From Pirellulales bacterium (GTDB taxonomy: Bacteria > Planctomycetota > Planctomycetia > Pirellulales > DATAWG01): a stretch of 57,276 nt of DNA. Each line of letters opens with the position of its first letter. The stretch's first letter is position 1. The notes under the pieces are model-generated. The model saw only the letters and a program-made list of their open reading frames with translations, was not told where the DNA came from and ran no database searches. A program made the position numbers and the translations under genes. Where the stretch lies: the NCBI GenBank assembly GCA_035939775.1, contig DASZFO010000268.1, positions 1 through 57,276 of the forward strand. The letters are read 5' to 3'. Positions 45,700-55,262 of this stretch are shown one piece after another.

Positions 45700-46671
45700 A
45701 TGATCCATGACTTGTCTCGATTCGCTTTTCGCTGGTGCGCAACCGTCGTCACGTGCGGATTGGCGTTTCTGGCGCTGGTCCTGAGTGCAGCTCGGCACGC
45801 GTCGGCGGGGCAGTTGCTCTACGTTACTTCAACGTCGGGCCAGCAGATACTCACCGCCGACACCGGAACGAACGTCGTGACTCCGGTCTTCAACACCGTT
45901 GGTCAACCGGATAGCCTGCTCTTCGATAACAACCAAAACATCATTTATAGCAACCTCCAAACGGGGCAAGTCCGGCGGATCAACAAGACGACCCACAGCG
46001 ATACCCTCATCGCGGGCGGCTTTAGTGACCCCGCTGACATCGCCCTGGAACCGGGGGGTGGGAGCCTTTTGCTGAGCGACTTCGCGGGCGGTCAGATTTT
46101 TAGGATCAACCTGACCACGAACGCCGTAACCACACTCGGCGTTTACGGCGGCAACCCGCAGGGCCTCGCCTACGACAACCTCGGTCGCCTGTTCGCCAAC
46201 CTCGGCACGCGCAGCGGCGGGGCAACGTCGTTCCTAGCCCAGCTCAACCCGGTGACAGGCGCCATCCTTCGCCAATCCATCGGTCTGGTCAGCTTGGATG
46301 GGCTGACCTTCGATAGCTTCTCGGGCAAACTGTTCGACCCGTCGCTCTCGGGCGCCGGGATTTACCAAATCGACCCGGCCACACTGGCCGTCACACTACT
46401 TCCCGGCTCGAGCGGGGTCGCTTTCGATGGGATCACCAACGACGCGGCCGGCAATCTCTACATCGCGAATTCAGGTAATCGAATCTACCAATACAACCTG
46501 CCGACTCTAACCCTCACTCCAGAAACTGTGGTCGGCGGCCTCGACGACCTGGCGCCGGCCGCCGGACTCGGCTCCACTCCCGAGCCCGCCGGCCTGACCC
46601 TGCTCTGCATCGGTGCAGCGGGATTGGGTGGCTATACTTGGCGCCGCTCAAGACGGATCGAAACAGGCTGA
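45700..46671 (+). CDS. PEP-CTERM-anchored beta-propeller protein
   Basis: 323 residues. A strong ribosome site (AGGAGGAA) precedes the ATG. A long signal peptide (VVTCGLAFLALVLSAARHAS) is followed by repeated beta-strand units of a propeller, e.g. SLLLSDFAGGQIFRINLTTN and LYIANSGNRIYQYNLP. The C-terminus shows the PEP-CTERM sorting signal: STPEPAGLTLLCIGAAGLGG and a basic tail YTWRRSRR. Such proteins are exported and processed by exosortase. Its place beside a carbohydrate-active enzyme suggests extracellular polysaccharide work, but no binding motif is visible. Confidence 0.9.
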   Translation: MIHDLSRFAFRWCATVVTCGLAFLALVLSAARHASAGQLLYVTSTSGQQILTADTGTNVVTPVFNTVGQPDSLLFDNNQNIIYSNLQTGQVRRINKTTHSDTLIAGGFSDPADIALEPGGGSLLLSDFAGGQIFRINLTTNAVTTLGVYGGNPQGLAYDNLGRLFANLGTRSGGATSFLAQLNPVTGAILRQSIGLVSLDGLTFDSFSGKLFDPSLSGAGIYQIDPATLAVTLLPGSSGVAFDGITNDAAGNLYIANSGNRIYQYNLPTLTLTPETVVGGLDDLAPAAGLGSTPEPAGLTLLCIGAAGLGGYTWRRSRRIETG

Positions 46672-47060
46672 ATGTCGAGGAGGAATAGGGGGGCGCGACT
46701 CGAATTGCAAATCAACCGCGTCCTCGTATTCTTTCCACTCGCGGCGAGACGCCGAGCCGCGTCACCGCGCGGTGATCCGACCTGGGCCTCTCGGACAACC
46801 AGCCCGTCGGCGATCTCTGGCGGTGGCAGAATCTGGTAGAATTCGACAGCCGATTCAGCACGGATGCCGCTCACCGCGGAGTCGTGCTGCTCCGCATCGG
46901 GCCGGGAGAATTAGCGGCTTGGTTAACGGATACACACAAAGGCGGCTTGAGTCGTTGTTGACCGATTCGACTCGCGTCCCTTTTGTTTCGTCATGCTCCG
47001 TTTTGTATCGACGCCGGGCTGCGCGGCCGGAGACGCCGCAGAACTACCTGCCAAAAACAA
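46672..47060. other. Gap holding the GH27 relic, upstream of the STAND gene
   Basis: Apart from the relic, the sequence 46915-47060 contains TTGACC (46958-46963) 17-18 bases before a T-rich stretch, a weak candidate promoter for the STAND gene. No ribosome site is evident before ATG 47061. Confidence 0.45.
46731..46914 (+). pseudogene. C-terminal relic of a second GH27 alpha-galactosidase
   Basis: Reading from 46731 gives LSTRGETPSRVTAR then TGA (46773-46775), then SDLGLSDNQPVGDLWRWQ and NLVEFDSRFSTDAAHRGVVL, closely matching the end of the intact enzyme (LFNRGEMPSRVTARW, SDLGLSGNQPVRDLWRQ, NLGEFDGQFSADVARHGVVL). The TGA replaces a tryptophan codon. Only about 60 codons remain. Confidence 0.85.
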
Positions 47061-50000
47061 ATGGCCATTAACTGGAACAGTCTACGATCCTGGAATGGTT
47101 CTCAAGCGCATAGCTTTGAGGAGATTTGCTGCCAATTGGCCGCGGATGAATCCGTGCCGGAAGGTTCTCGATTCTTTCGAAAGGGCGCGCCAGACGCTGG
47201 TGTCGAGTGCTTTTGGCGATTGCCCAATGCCGACGAATGGGCTTGGCAGGCGAAGTTTTTTTTGACATCGCCGGGGCAGAGCCAGTGGCACCAAGTCCAC
47301 GCATCCGTCAAGGCGGCCCTTCACAAGCATCCCCACTTAACGAAGTACACCGTTTGCATGCCGGTCGACTTACCAGACGATCGAAGCGGCGGACGGAAGA
47401 GCGCCCACGAGAAATGGGCAGATTCGGTGGCAGGCTGGGAGAAGCTTGCTAGTACAAATGGGATGTCGGTATCGTTCGAGTTTTGGGGGCAAAGCGAAAT
47501 TGGGGGACGTTTGAGCAACGAGAAGCACCGCGGGCGGCATTGGTTTTGGTTCAACGAGGAGCAGTTGAGCAATTCGTGGTTTGCCAGCCGGGTCAACGAA
47601 GCAGTCGAGAATGCGCGCGACCGATACTCACCCGAACTCAATGTGGATCTACCGATTCGCTCTAGCTTTGATGCACTTGGCCGCACGGCCGAATTCTTCT
47701 CGCGGCTCACCGAACTTTATACGAAAGCACGAATCGCGTTCAACAGGCTACGCCCAACGAGCGAGCCAGAGCCACTCAAACAGGCTTATGATCGCATCGT
47801 GACGATGGCACCGCAATTGTTCGCATTGATCGAACCCTGGGTCTTGCTTGAAGCGAGTTATCTCGAATGGACAACGACAAGACCGATTCCGTGGAACGAA
47901 ATCACATTGCGATCGCAAGAGCTATCGGAATTGGTAGATGGCTGTTTATCCGCCGTGCGTGACCTGAAGGGTAGCCGCGGCACGAGCGACAAGCCACAAA
48001 TTCGCAATTCGACTGACGATCTGGATTCGCGATACTATTATTTGCGCGAGTTCGAACACACGCTTTATGAAATCACGGGGTTTTCCAGTAGCAAAGAATG
48101 CCTACTCTCGAATTGTCCTGCCATGTTGCTCGTAGGCGCGGCGGGTCAGGGCAAGACGCACCTCCTATGTGACGTGGCGAAGCGCGAGACGGAGGACTCT
48201 CGACCACGACTCATCTTTCACGGAGAGCATTTTCACGACGACGAACCTTGGTCCCAGATGATTCGCTTGGTTGGCTTGAATTGCTCTCGAGACGAACTGA
48301 TTGGCGCTATCGAGGCGGCCGCGCAGGCAAACAATTGCCGTGTGCTGCTCCTAATCGACGCACTGAACGAAGGCGACGGAAACCGTCTTTGGTGGAAATT
48401 CCTGCCCGGAATTCTGACGACCCTAGCGCGATCGCAGTGGCTCGGCATTTGCGTCAGTATCCGCAATACCTACGAGCCGCATATTATTCCTCCAACGCTT
48501 GATGAGACACGAATTGTTCGAGTCGAGCATTACGGCTTCGGTGAGTTCGCTTACCGAGCTGCCGCAAAGTTCTTTGCCCATTTTGGCCTTGAGCCGTCAG
48601 CGCCTGTCTTGTTTCCTGAGTTCGACAACCCATTGTTCCTCAAGCTATTCTGCCAGAGTATTCACAACGCTGGTTTAACGAGGGTTCCCTCTGGGTTACG
48701 TGGGGTTACGAAAATCTTTCGTTTCTTCGTGGAGTCGATCGACAAGAAGCTCGCGCGCGCTGATAGCCTTAATTACGACGATCGCGATTGCCTCGTCGCA
48801 AAGGCTGTCGATAATCTGTCGGACGAAATGGCCATACGGAAGAGCGATCGCCTGCCGCTCGACAAAGCCAAAGCTATCGTCAACGCACTGCTGCCGCGAG
48901 ATGAACATCAGCGATCTCTGTTTCACTCCCTCGAATCGGAAGGCGTCCTCACCGTTGTTCCGGAATCACGAAGTGACAGTGACGAATGGTCGGAATCGGT
49001 GCGTTTCACCTATCAACGGTTTTCAGACCATCTGATCACCCAGCGATTGCTGAAAAGGTATCTTGACAAACGCGAACCAAAGAAATCGTTTTCGAGGCGC
49101 CGCGCCTTGGGCCAACTCGTCAAAGACGAGCGAACGTGCTGGATGAATTCGGGGATTCTCGAATCGCTTGCGATTCAAATCCCTGAAATAACAAAGAAGG
49201 AATTGCCGAATCTCGCACCTCATCTCGCCGGTTACTTGCCGATGCGCGAGGCGTTTGTCGCGAGCATTGTTTGGCGTGACGCGGAAAGCTTTAGCGTCGC
49301 GTCCGACCGGTACATTAACAAACATGTACTTGCATTTCGCGGCACGTTTGCCAGCTTTTGGGATGCGATGATTTCCCTTGCTACCGCTCCGAATCATCCA
49401 ATGAACGCCGACCGTCTGCACCAGATATTGATCCGAGGTGAGCTAGCCACGAGAGATGCGTGGTGGTCTATTTTCCTGCACGATCAGTACGGCAGTCAGC
49501 GATCTGTTGATCGCCTCGTAGAATGGGCGCTCGACGAGAGCGACAAATCGACGTTTGACGACGAGGTAGTCCGTCTTTCAGCGATCGCGCTTGCTTGGTT
49601 TTTCACGACGGCAAATCGCTTTCTTCGTGACCGAGCCACCAAGGCAATGGTCAGGCTATGCGAGGAACGTATCCAAGTTCTTCGACACGTCCTCAAGACG
49701 TTCAAGAGTGTAGACGATCCGTACGTCAGCGAGCGCCTTCATGCGGTTGCCTACGGCTGTGCGATGCGGACGAACGATGTTGCGGCATTGGCGGGTCTGG
49801 CCCAGGACGTCTATCGTGCTGTGTTCGAATCGGGAATGCCCCCGCCGCACGCTCTGCTGCGGGATTACGCTCGTGGAGTGATTGAAGTAGCAATTCATCG
49901 CGGTGCAATTGCGGAGCTAGATGTCGCGAAAACTATGCCTCCCTATCGCAGCGAATGGCCGTTGATCGATATTCCTGAACCGATCGAACTCGAAACGTGG

Positions 50001-51641
50001 GGACAGTCGCGAGTTGATATGCCCGACAGAGAGTGGGCGAGGGTGCATTTATATCACTCGGTTATGGATGATGATTTCTCGCGCTACGTCATCGGTGGTC
50101 TGGATGAGTGGTCGTCCTGTCGAAGTGACGAACCGAAGACTCCCACGCACAAGGAGTTATACGAGGAATTCGTCGACTCGCTTACAAACCGCCAGCGGCG
50201 CGCCTTCGACGCGTACGCAACTCTACGAAGTAATATCGACCTTTATCGGCGGTTGGGACCGGACGCGGCGGCCGAGCGATTTGGACATCGCTTTACCGAC
50301 GGGGAGTTGAATGCCGCGCTGACAACAAGTCGGCAAGCGGTCCTCCGATCGCTTGGGACGAACTTTCAGAAGCGAGACTTATTCAACGGGTCCGTGGAGG
50401 CCTTTATGGCGGAGCCGCACACGTACTCAGAAGAAAACAGATTCGACGGCCAACTGGCGCGTCGGTGGCTGATTAAGCGGATCATCGACATGGGGTGGAC
50501 GGTTGAGCGGTTTGGCGACTTCGATCGAAATGTCAACCGGTATAGTCGGCATGGACGCGAACCGAATAAGCCGGAACGGATCGGAAAGAAGTATCAATGG
50601 ATTGCATATTATGAATTGCTTGCGAGGCTATCCGATAATTTCAGAATGCGCGATGATGAATGGTCGCCGCGCGGGGCGCAAGGTCAGGAACCTTGCACAC
50701 ATTCATTTCGCCGCGATATTGACCCTTCGAATCTCGTTCGGAGCACGCAATGCGAAGAGTGGCGTGCGCACACTAATTCCTGGTGGTTTCCAGCAAGATT
50801 CGAATCCTGGGATGTGCCGCCGGACGAGGTGCGGTGGCTGAAGAACCACGATGTGCCACGCGTCGAGGATGCGATTGTCGTTACGCATCCTGGCAATGGT
50901 GCTCGGTGGTGTACCCTACATGGCTACTATCGATGGGCGCAACGTACACCCACCGGCGAGGAGCAATTTGAAGCAAAGCGGCGCGAAGTATGGTGCATGC
51001 TCAAGTCGTACTTCATAAGAAGATCGGAGTCCCAAAAGCTCCTCCGGTGGGCTCTCAAACAAAGCTGGATGGGCCGATGGATGCCCGAGTCACACGAGGC
51101 GTACGGAGTTCTGCTTGGTGAATTCTTTTGGTCTCCGGCATTCAGGGAGATGGACTGCAGCTACTATGGACGGAACGGATGGTCGCGCCAGGCGCGGATG
51201 AATGGGCGCGAGCTTCCGGCCGAGATTCTTATCGCGAACGATGGCTACGCGTGGGAGTCTGGAGGATTTGATTGCTCCGTTGACGGGACGATTTTCATTG
51301 AGCTGCCTTGTCGATTCTTAGCCGATGGCATGCAACTCTCCTGGCGCGGGGTCGAGGGAGAATGGGTCAATCAAAAAAATGAGTTGTGCGCGGTTGACCC
51401 ATCGGTCCGATCTAAGGGGCCACGCGTTTTGCTGGTCCGCCACGACGCACTTTCGGATTTTCTGACATCAAATGGCCTTACTTTGTTCTGGACGCTGCTC
51501 GGTGAGAAACGAACAATCGGTGGTTCGATGTCGGGCGCGGACTACAACGGATACCTAGAAATAAACGGAGCGTACGTCCTAAAGGACGGCGCAGTTTCCG
51601 GGCAAAAGCATGTACGGTACGTGCCTCCGAGGGCCCGATAG
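47061..51641 (+). CDS. STAND NTPase with N-terminal PD-(D/E)XK-like nuclease (Avs-like antiphage candidate)
   Basis: 1526 residues. Residues ~1-165 look like an Mrr/REase-type nuclease: Asp45 in GAPDAGVECFW and Gln63-x-Lys65 in EWAWQAKFFL give the D-(E/Q)xK pattern. Residues ~350-700 form the NTPase: Walker A in LLVGAAGQGKTHLL (Gly359 to Thr366), Walker B/STAND signature in VLLLIDALNEGDG (Asp433, Glu437), and a winged-helix-type block, VRFTYQRFSDHLITQRLL. The rest (~700-1526) is mostly helical, with Trp-rich stretches, and presumably senses a ligand. The three-part plan resembles antiviral Avs proteins, which detect phage proteins and activate a nuclease. By hand count of sample lines, G+C is about 50-55% against ~60-67% nearby, so transfer is likely. 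I cannot assign an Avs subtype. Confidence 0.8.
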   Translation: MAINWNSLRSWNGSQAHSFEEICCQLAADESVPEGSRFFRKGAPDAGVECFWRLPNADEWAWQAKFFLTSPGQSQWHQVHASVKAALHKHPHLTKYTVCMPVDLPDDRSGGRKSAHEKWADSVAGWEKLASTNGMSVSFEFWGQSEIGGRLSNEKHRGRHWFWFNEEQLSNSWFASRVNEAVENARDRYSPELNVDLPIRSSFDALGRTAEFFSRLTELYTKARIAFNRLRPTSEPEPLKQAYDRIVTMAPQLFALIEPWVLLEASYLEWTTTRPIPWNEITLRSQELSELVDGCLSAVRDLKGSRGTSDKPQIRNSTDDLDSRYYYLREFEHTLYEITGFSSSKECLLSNCPAMLLVGAAGQGKTHLLCDVAKRETEDSRPRLIFHGEHFHDDEPWSQMIRLVGLNCSRDELIGAIEAAAQANNCRVLLLIDALNEGDGNRLWWKFLPGILTTLARSQWLGICVSIRNTYEPHIIPPTLDETRIVRVEHYGFGEFAYRAAAKFFAHFGLEPSAPVLFPEFDNPLFLKLFCQSIHNAGLTRVPSGLRGVTKIFRFFVESIDKKLARADSLNYDDRDCLVAKAVDNLSDEMAIRKSDRLPLDKAKAIVNALLPRDEHQRSLFHSLESEGVLTVVPESRSDSDEWSESVRFTYQRFSDHLITQRLLKRYLDKREPKKSFSRRRALGQLVKDERTCWMNSGILESLAIQIPEITKKELPNLAPHLAGYLPMREAFVASIVWRDAESFSVASDRYINKHVLAFRGTFASFWDAMISLATAPNHPMNADRLHQILIRGELATRDAWWSIFLHDQYGSQRSVDRLVEWALDESDKSTFDDEVVRLSAIALAWFFTTANRFLRDRATKAMVRLCEERIQVLRHVLKTFKSVDDPYVSERLHAVAYGCAMRTNDVAALAGLAQDVYRAVFESGMPPPHALLRDYARGVIEVAIHRGAIAELDVAKTMPPYRSEWPLIDIPEPIELETWGQSRVDMPDREWARVHLYHSVMDDDFSRYVIGGLDEWSSCRSDEPKTPTHKELYEEFVDSLTNRQRRAFDAYATLRSNIDLYRRLGPDAAAERFGHRFTDGELNAALTTSRQAVLRSLGTNFQKRDLFNGSVEAFMAEPHTYSEENRFDGQLARRWLIKRIIDMGWTVERFGDFDRNVNRYSRHGREPNKPERIGKKYQWIAYYELLARLSDNFRMRDDEWSPRGAQGQEPCTHSFRRDIDPSNLVRSTQCEEWRAHTNSWWFPARFESWDVPPDEVRWLKNHDVPRVEDAIVVTHPGNGARWCTLHGYYRWAQRTPTGEEQFEAKRREVWCMLKSYFIRRSESQKLLRWALKQSWMGRWMPESHEAYGVLLGEFFWSPAFREMDCSYYGRNGWSRQARMNGRELPAEILIANDGYAWESGGFDCSVDGTIFIELPCRFLADGMQLSWRGVEGEWVNQKNELCAVDPSVRSKGPRVLLVRHDALSDFLTSNGLTLFWTLLGEKRTIGGSMSGADYNGYLEINGAYVLKDGAVSGQKHVRYVPPRAR

Positions 51642-52759
51642 GCCCTTCTCTGCGGCAGCGGCTTGCCTGGTCGGTTCGTACGGCGCGGTGGTGGACATGA
51701 AAAAGAGGGAATTCTGCCTTCTTAGAAAAGTAGAAGCTCCGTTTTCTCCCTCACATCCGCTGGCCCAATTCCGCCCCTTGCGATAACTGTACATTTGTGA
51801 TCTAATCGTGCTCAGCCAACCTGGCGGGAGGCGGCCATATTGTAAGTCCCGCGGTCACACGCGGGCAAAGGTAAGACGAGCGTCAAAACGGGATTGCCGG
51901 GCGAGGTTCTTGTTTGCCCGGCGGTTTTTCGAAAGGACACGGCGGGTTCGCCCGTGCAAAGCCTTGGCTCGCGCCAAGCCTCGTTCGGTCGCTTGGGCCT
52001 TGGAATTGATGAGAAATGGGCGCCCGTTTCTCGCCGATTCCGGGGCTCGAGCGGCCGGGTAGCTTGCCAGGTTGTGAGAGTTCGCAAGTCTCGATTAACG
52101 GCCGCCTGGGGGCGTCAGGCGGCCGCTGAGAGGAAAGGAAGAAGAGGATGAGGGATGAAGGATGAAGGATGAGTTGAACCGGCGGCGTAAGCCGCCGGAT
52201 TTTGCCGAGTTCCCAGCCCCCAGTCCCCAGCCCCTTCCTTCCTCTCCCCGAGGCTTTGATACCGGACAACGTCCCAGTGCGTGGCTGAAAGAGCTTCCGT
52301 GGAGGTTCCTTAACAGTTGCGTTCGGTCTCATGACCGTGCCGACTGGCCCTGTGATCGAGGGCGGGACCAAGGCGGGGAGCCGGATCGATTAACCCTTGC
52401 GGTGAGACACGAGCCCCAGTGCTCACCCCTCGCCGCACCCTTAAATCAAGAACGCCGGCTCCTCAAGCCAGCCACAAGTCACAAACAGGATCGGGAATCG
52501 AGCGCTCGATTTTCTTCGGAAATCGAGCGATCGATTTCACGAGACGCGGCCTCGCTGCGCAATCAGCGAGGCCGCGTTGTTTTGCATTCTGGCGCGGACG
52601 ATGGACCATCACACGGCCGTGGCCTGAAGGGCCGCGAGGAGTATTCGCGACGCAGCCCTCACTCTCCGTCGGCCCTTCAGGCCGCAATCCCTTCCGAGAA
52701 GCCGCCCCGACCCGAATTGAAAATGGTCCCGTCCCTCATGTTTTCCTCTCCGCCGCCGT
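51642..52759. other. 1.1 kb hairpin-rich stretch without a convincing gene
   Basis: A run of local palindromes: CCCGCGGTCACACGCGGG (~51856), CCGGGC...GCCCGG (~51898), CGGGTTCGCCCG (~51943), CTTGGCTCGCGCCAAG (~51964), GAGAAATGGGCGCCCGTTTC (~52011), CGGCCGCCT...AGGCGGCCG (~52099), CCGGCGGCGTAAGCCGCCGG (~52178), and a terminator-like hairpin at 52544. The tract GGATGAGGGATGAAGGATGA near 52148 is a simple purine-rich repeat. The short ORFs on both strands are Arg/Pro-rich and look like shadows. It could hold a structured RNA or a repeat cluster; I recognise no known RNA family. Confidence 0.5.
52544..52583 (+). terminator. Rho-independent terminator-like hairpin
   Basis: A 14-bp perfect stem (ACGCGGCCTCGCTG and CAGCGAGGCCGCGT), loop CGCAAT, followed by TGTTTT. 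Oriented for plus-strand transcripts, the nearest gene being the STAND NTPase 900 bases upstream. Confidence 0.6.
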
Positions 52760-54229
52760 TCAATTCTTCCGGACGGTCACTTGGTAACGCTGGCCGTTGC
52801 CGGCCGACGGGGCGCCGGGAATCTGGCTGACGAGCGTTGCCGTGTCGCCCGTGCAATGGTAATCGAACGGCTGGCCCGTTCCGGGGTCGTCGGGAATTGG
52901 AACTTCGGTGACGTCCGCAAGCTTGTTGGGCAATTGGCCATCATGCGCTGCGCAGTGCATTCGCAAGGCCTCGATCACGCGCAAAGCGGTTAATCGGCGC
53001 TCAATCGCAATTTGGCGCGATATGACGTTGTTCAAACTCGGAAGGAACAGGCGCGCCGGCACGTGACCCTCGGTGATCGCCACATCATGGAGCCGCTTGA
53101 TCGATTCGGCGAGTAAGGGGCGGGCCTGCGGGTAGGGTAAGTATGAGGCACGATACCAATCGTCGCGATCGTCCTGATACGTGCCCATCATACATAGGAG
53201 AAGCACTTGAGCCGGTGGCATCATCTCGACTTTGTCGGCCGCCAGGCCTCGAGTGCGGGCGACGTACTTGCGGGCCAGCGAAAGATCGGGCGACTTTGAG
53301 GCAGGATCGCCGGGAGCACAATCCTTGGGGAACCAGTCGGGAAGTTTTTCCGGGCTCCCTTCCGCGGGCTCGAGGGCGACTTCGCGCATCTCTGTTCGAG
53401 TGCGCTGCAAGAGACTGTCCCATTGCTCCGCCGTACGTTCTCGATCCAGATCGCTTAACTCAGGGAATTGTTTCTCAAATGTTTGATACTCGAACCCGAA
53501 GCCTGGCCGTAAGTCAATCAGGGGACGAGGCAGAGCCGTCAGCGCCCAATAAAGGTTCGGAGCATCCGGTCGCTCGATGAATTCGGTGGCGGCGCCGACG
53601 AACTCAGAGGCGATGGCGTAGCCGACGAGGCTGTTGATCAGGGTGGGTCCCTCCGCCACATGTTGGCTGAAAGCAAAGCCCGTTTCCAAGTGGTGGGCAG
53701 CCGCGCTGAAATCCCCTTGTGCCAGCGCGACGCGCGCTTGCAGGATCAGCATGGGAGTGTAATTGCGCATCCACTGCATGTCGGGCAACAAGAGGCCGAT
53801 GGGATTGGGCTCGTCGAGTGTGTAATTCCATTCGGCGGTTCGCCGTCGAGCGCCGACTTCGAGCTGTCGGAGAAGGTAGTGATGGTCCTGGAGAAACTTG
53901 CGAGCCTCCTCCGTCGGGATCTTGTCCAACGGCAGCGCGTTCCATTGTTTGGGCGTTTCGGTGAAGTATTTTCGCGACGCATCGCTCTGCTCGTGAGTTA
54001 GTCGCAGATAAATCGGCACGGCGTTGCCGTCCTTCAACTCCCAACTGCCGGGCAGCAATCGATATTTCAACGCTGGGATCGGCGCGGCCTGTGGCGAGAT
54101 GGTTAATGACTGGTCGATGGCCCAGGGCGAGGCGGATTTGTCCGCCGCCGGCGGTTTGTCCTCGGCACGAAGGACCGATGTCAGCGCGAGGGTGAAGACG
54201 AGTACTGAGTATTGGCGCAAGCGGGCCAT
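52760..54229 (-). CDS. Exported protein with PIPALKYxLLP motif (ECF module 2, third gene)
   Basis: 489 residues from an ATG eight bases after AGGAGG. Signal peptide VLVFTLALTSVLRAE. AAPIPALKYRLLP lies near residue 51 and APNLYWALTALPRPLIDLRP around 245; the C-terminal block (LRVIEALRMHCAAHDGQLPN, IPDDPGTGQPFDYHCTG) matches the paralogue at 35106-36521. It lies 46 bases after the small membrane protein gene, so module 2 is compact and probably intact. Function unknown. Confidence 0.87.
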   Translation of the reverse strand: MARLRQYSVLVFTLALTSVLRAEDKPPAADKSASPWAIDQSLTISPQAAPIPALKYRLLPGSWELKDGNAVPIYLRLTHEQSDASRKYFTETPKQWNALPLDKIPTEEARKFLQDHHYLLRQLEVGARRRTAEWNYTLDEPNPIGLLLPDMQWMRNYTPMLILQARVALAQGDFSAAAHHLETGFAFSQHVAEGPTLINSLVGYAIASEFVGAATEFIERPDAPNLYWALTALPRPLIDLRPGFGFEYQTFEKQFPELSDLDRERTAEQWDSLLQRTRTEMREVALEPAEGSPEKLPDWFPKDCAPGDPASKSPDLSLARKYVARTRGLAADKVEMMPPAQVLLLCMMGTYQDDRDDWYRASYLPYPQARPLLAESIKRLHDVAITEGHVPARLFLPSLNNVISRQIAIERRLTALRVIEALRMHCAAHDGQLPNKLADVTEVPIPDDPGTGQPFDYHCTGDTATLVSQIPGAPSAGNGQRYQVTVRKN

Positions 54230-54275
54230 GGTTTCAGCCTCCTGAAATGAGCGGAAGAGGTTGGCTAGACGCGGA

Positions 54276-54758
54276 TTACTGATTGAACAGGGCTTCATAT
54301 TGGGAAGCCTTGAGGATCGCAGGCTCGGGCGGAGCGGGCCCGGGCGGCGCCGACCCGGTGGATTCTCGTGAAGCAAGCCAACGGCTCGGATCTTGCTCCA
54401 TTCGGCGGCGCAGGTTGAAATAGCCATCCGGCGATGGTCTGAACGAGGTAACTGCGGCAACGGCAAAACTGGTTATTGGAGGGAGGCCGGCTGGCCGCGT
54501 GCGTTCCTGAAGCCTGCTGACAAGGAACTGGCACTCGGCACATTCCTTGAGCCCCCAGATGCCCGAAGCCGCCGTCAAGACCGCCAGCAAACCGCACAGT
54601 GCCGGCCAAAGCAGCCGGCCGCGTCCTTCCTTGCCGACCGCGAGCCCGGCGGCAAAAAGCATCGCGTCGCGATTCAAGCCCGCTGCGTCCGGGCGCCAGC
54701 CTGACAACAGGCGCTCGACACCGCTCAGGTCGTCTTGGTCGGGGGAGTGTGTATCCAT
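54276..54758 (-). CDS. Small single-TM protein with AGLNRDAMLFAAG motif (ECF module 2)
   Basis: 160 residues, overlapping the sigma gene by 34 bases. An acidic N-terminus (DTHSPDQDDLSGVERLLSGW) precedes the conserved RPDAAGLNRDAMLFAAGLAV, then a TM helix (LLWPALCGLLAVLTAASGIW), a CxxC (KECAEC) just after it, and a Pro-rich C-terminal tail. Same plan as the protein at 36841-37296. Candidate membrane regulator of the upstream ECF sigma factor. Confidence 0.77.
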   Translation of the reverse strand: MDTHSPDQDDLSGVERLLSGWRPDAAGLNRDAMLFAAGLAVGKEGRGRLLWPALCGLLAVLTAASGIWGLKECAECQFLVSRLQERTRPAGLPPITSFAVAAVTSFRPSPDGYFNLRRRMEQDPSRWLASRESTGSAPPGPAPPEPAILKASQYEALFNQ

Positions 54759-55228
54759 CGGCCTTCCATGTTTTCTCGTAATGCGGCCAGCCCCGCCTGG
54801 TAACGGCGATGCGCCGTCGGCAGCGAGCAGCCGGTAAGTTCGGCCACGTCCTCAAATGTCAGCCCGCCCCAAATGCGGGCCACCACCACCTCACGCTGCT
54901 CCAGGGGCAGCTCCGTCAGCAGCAGGGTTGCATGCTGGCCGTCAATTCGGTCGTCTGTCGCGGCAAACCAGGCTTCCTTGGCGCTTGACTGGTTCTCGCG
55001 CCGGCGCCGGCGCATCCAGCCGCGCCCCGCCGCCCAGGCCGCATTGCGGACCACCCGATACAACCACGGCAGCACCTTCGCCGGCAAAGGTGACTGTCGC
55101 GCTAGCCTGATGAACGCGTCCTGCACCAGGTCTTCATCGCCGGTCGGCCATTGCCGAGCGTAGAGCCGCAATGCGGGCGCATGCTGGCGATATAAGCGGC
55201 CCAACTCCTCCGGCGCAATTCGCGGCAT
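54725..55228 (-). CDS. ECF-type RNA polymerase sigma factor (module 2)
   Basis: 167 residues. Region 2: LYARQWPTGDEDLVQDAFIR and VLPWLYRVVRNAAW with basic RRRRREN; region 4: LPLEQREVVVARIWGGLTFE and VAELTGCSLPTAHRRYQAGL. Paralogous to the factor at 37293-37760. It heads the minus-strand module of sigma factor, membrane protein and exported protein. Confidence 0.9.
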   Translation of the reverse strand: MPRIAPEELGRLYRQHAPALRLYARQWPTGDEDLVQDAFIRLARQSPLPAKVLPWLYRVVRNAAWAAGRGWMRRRRRENQSSAKEAWFAATDDRIDGQHATLLLTELPLEQREVVVARIWGGLTFEDVAELTGCSLPTAHRRYQAGLAALRENMEGRWIHTPPTKTT

Positions 55229-55262
55229 ATTCGGCCTTTGTCGTTGCTCTCTAATATACTAG

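Noticed and set aside
51812-52371. Overlapping short ORFs in the 51.6-52.8 kb gap
   Set aside because: Pro/Arg-rich, opposite-strand overlapping frames with repeat-derived text and no ribosome sites.
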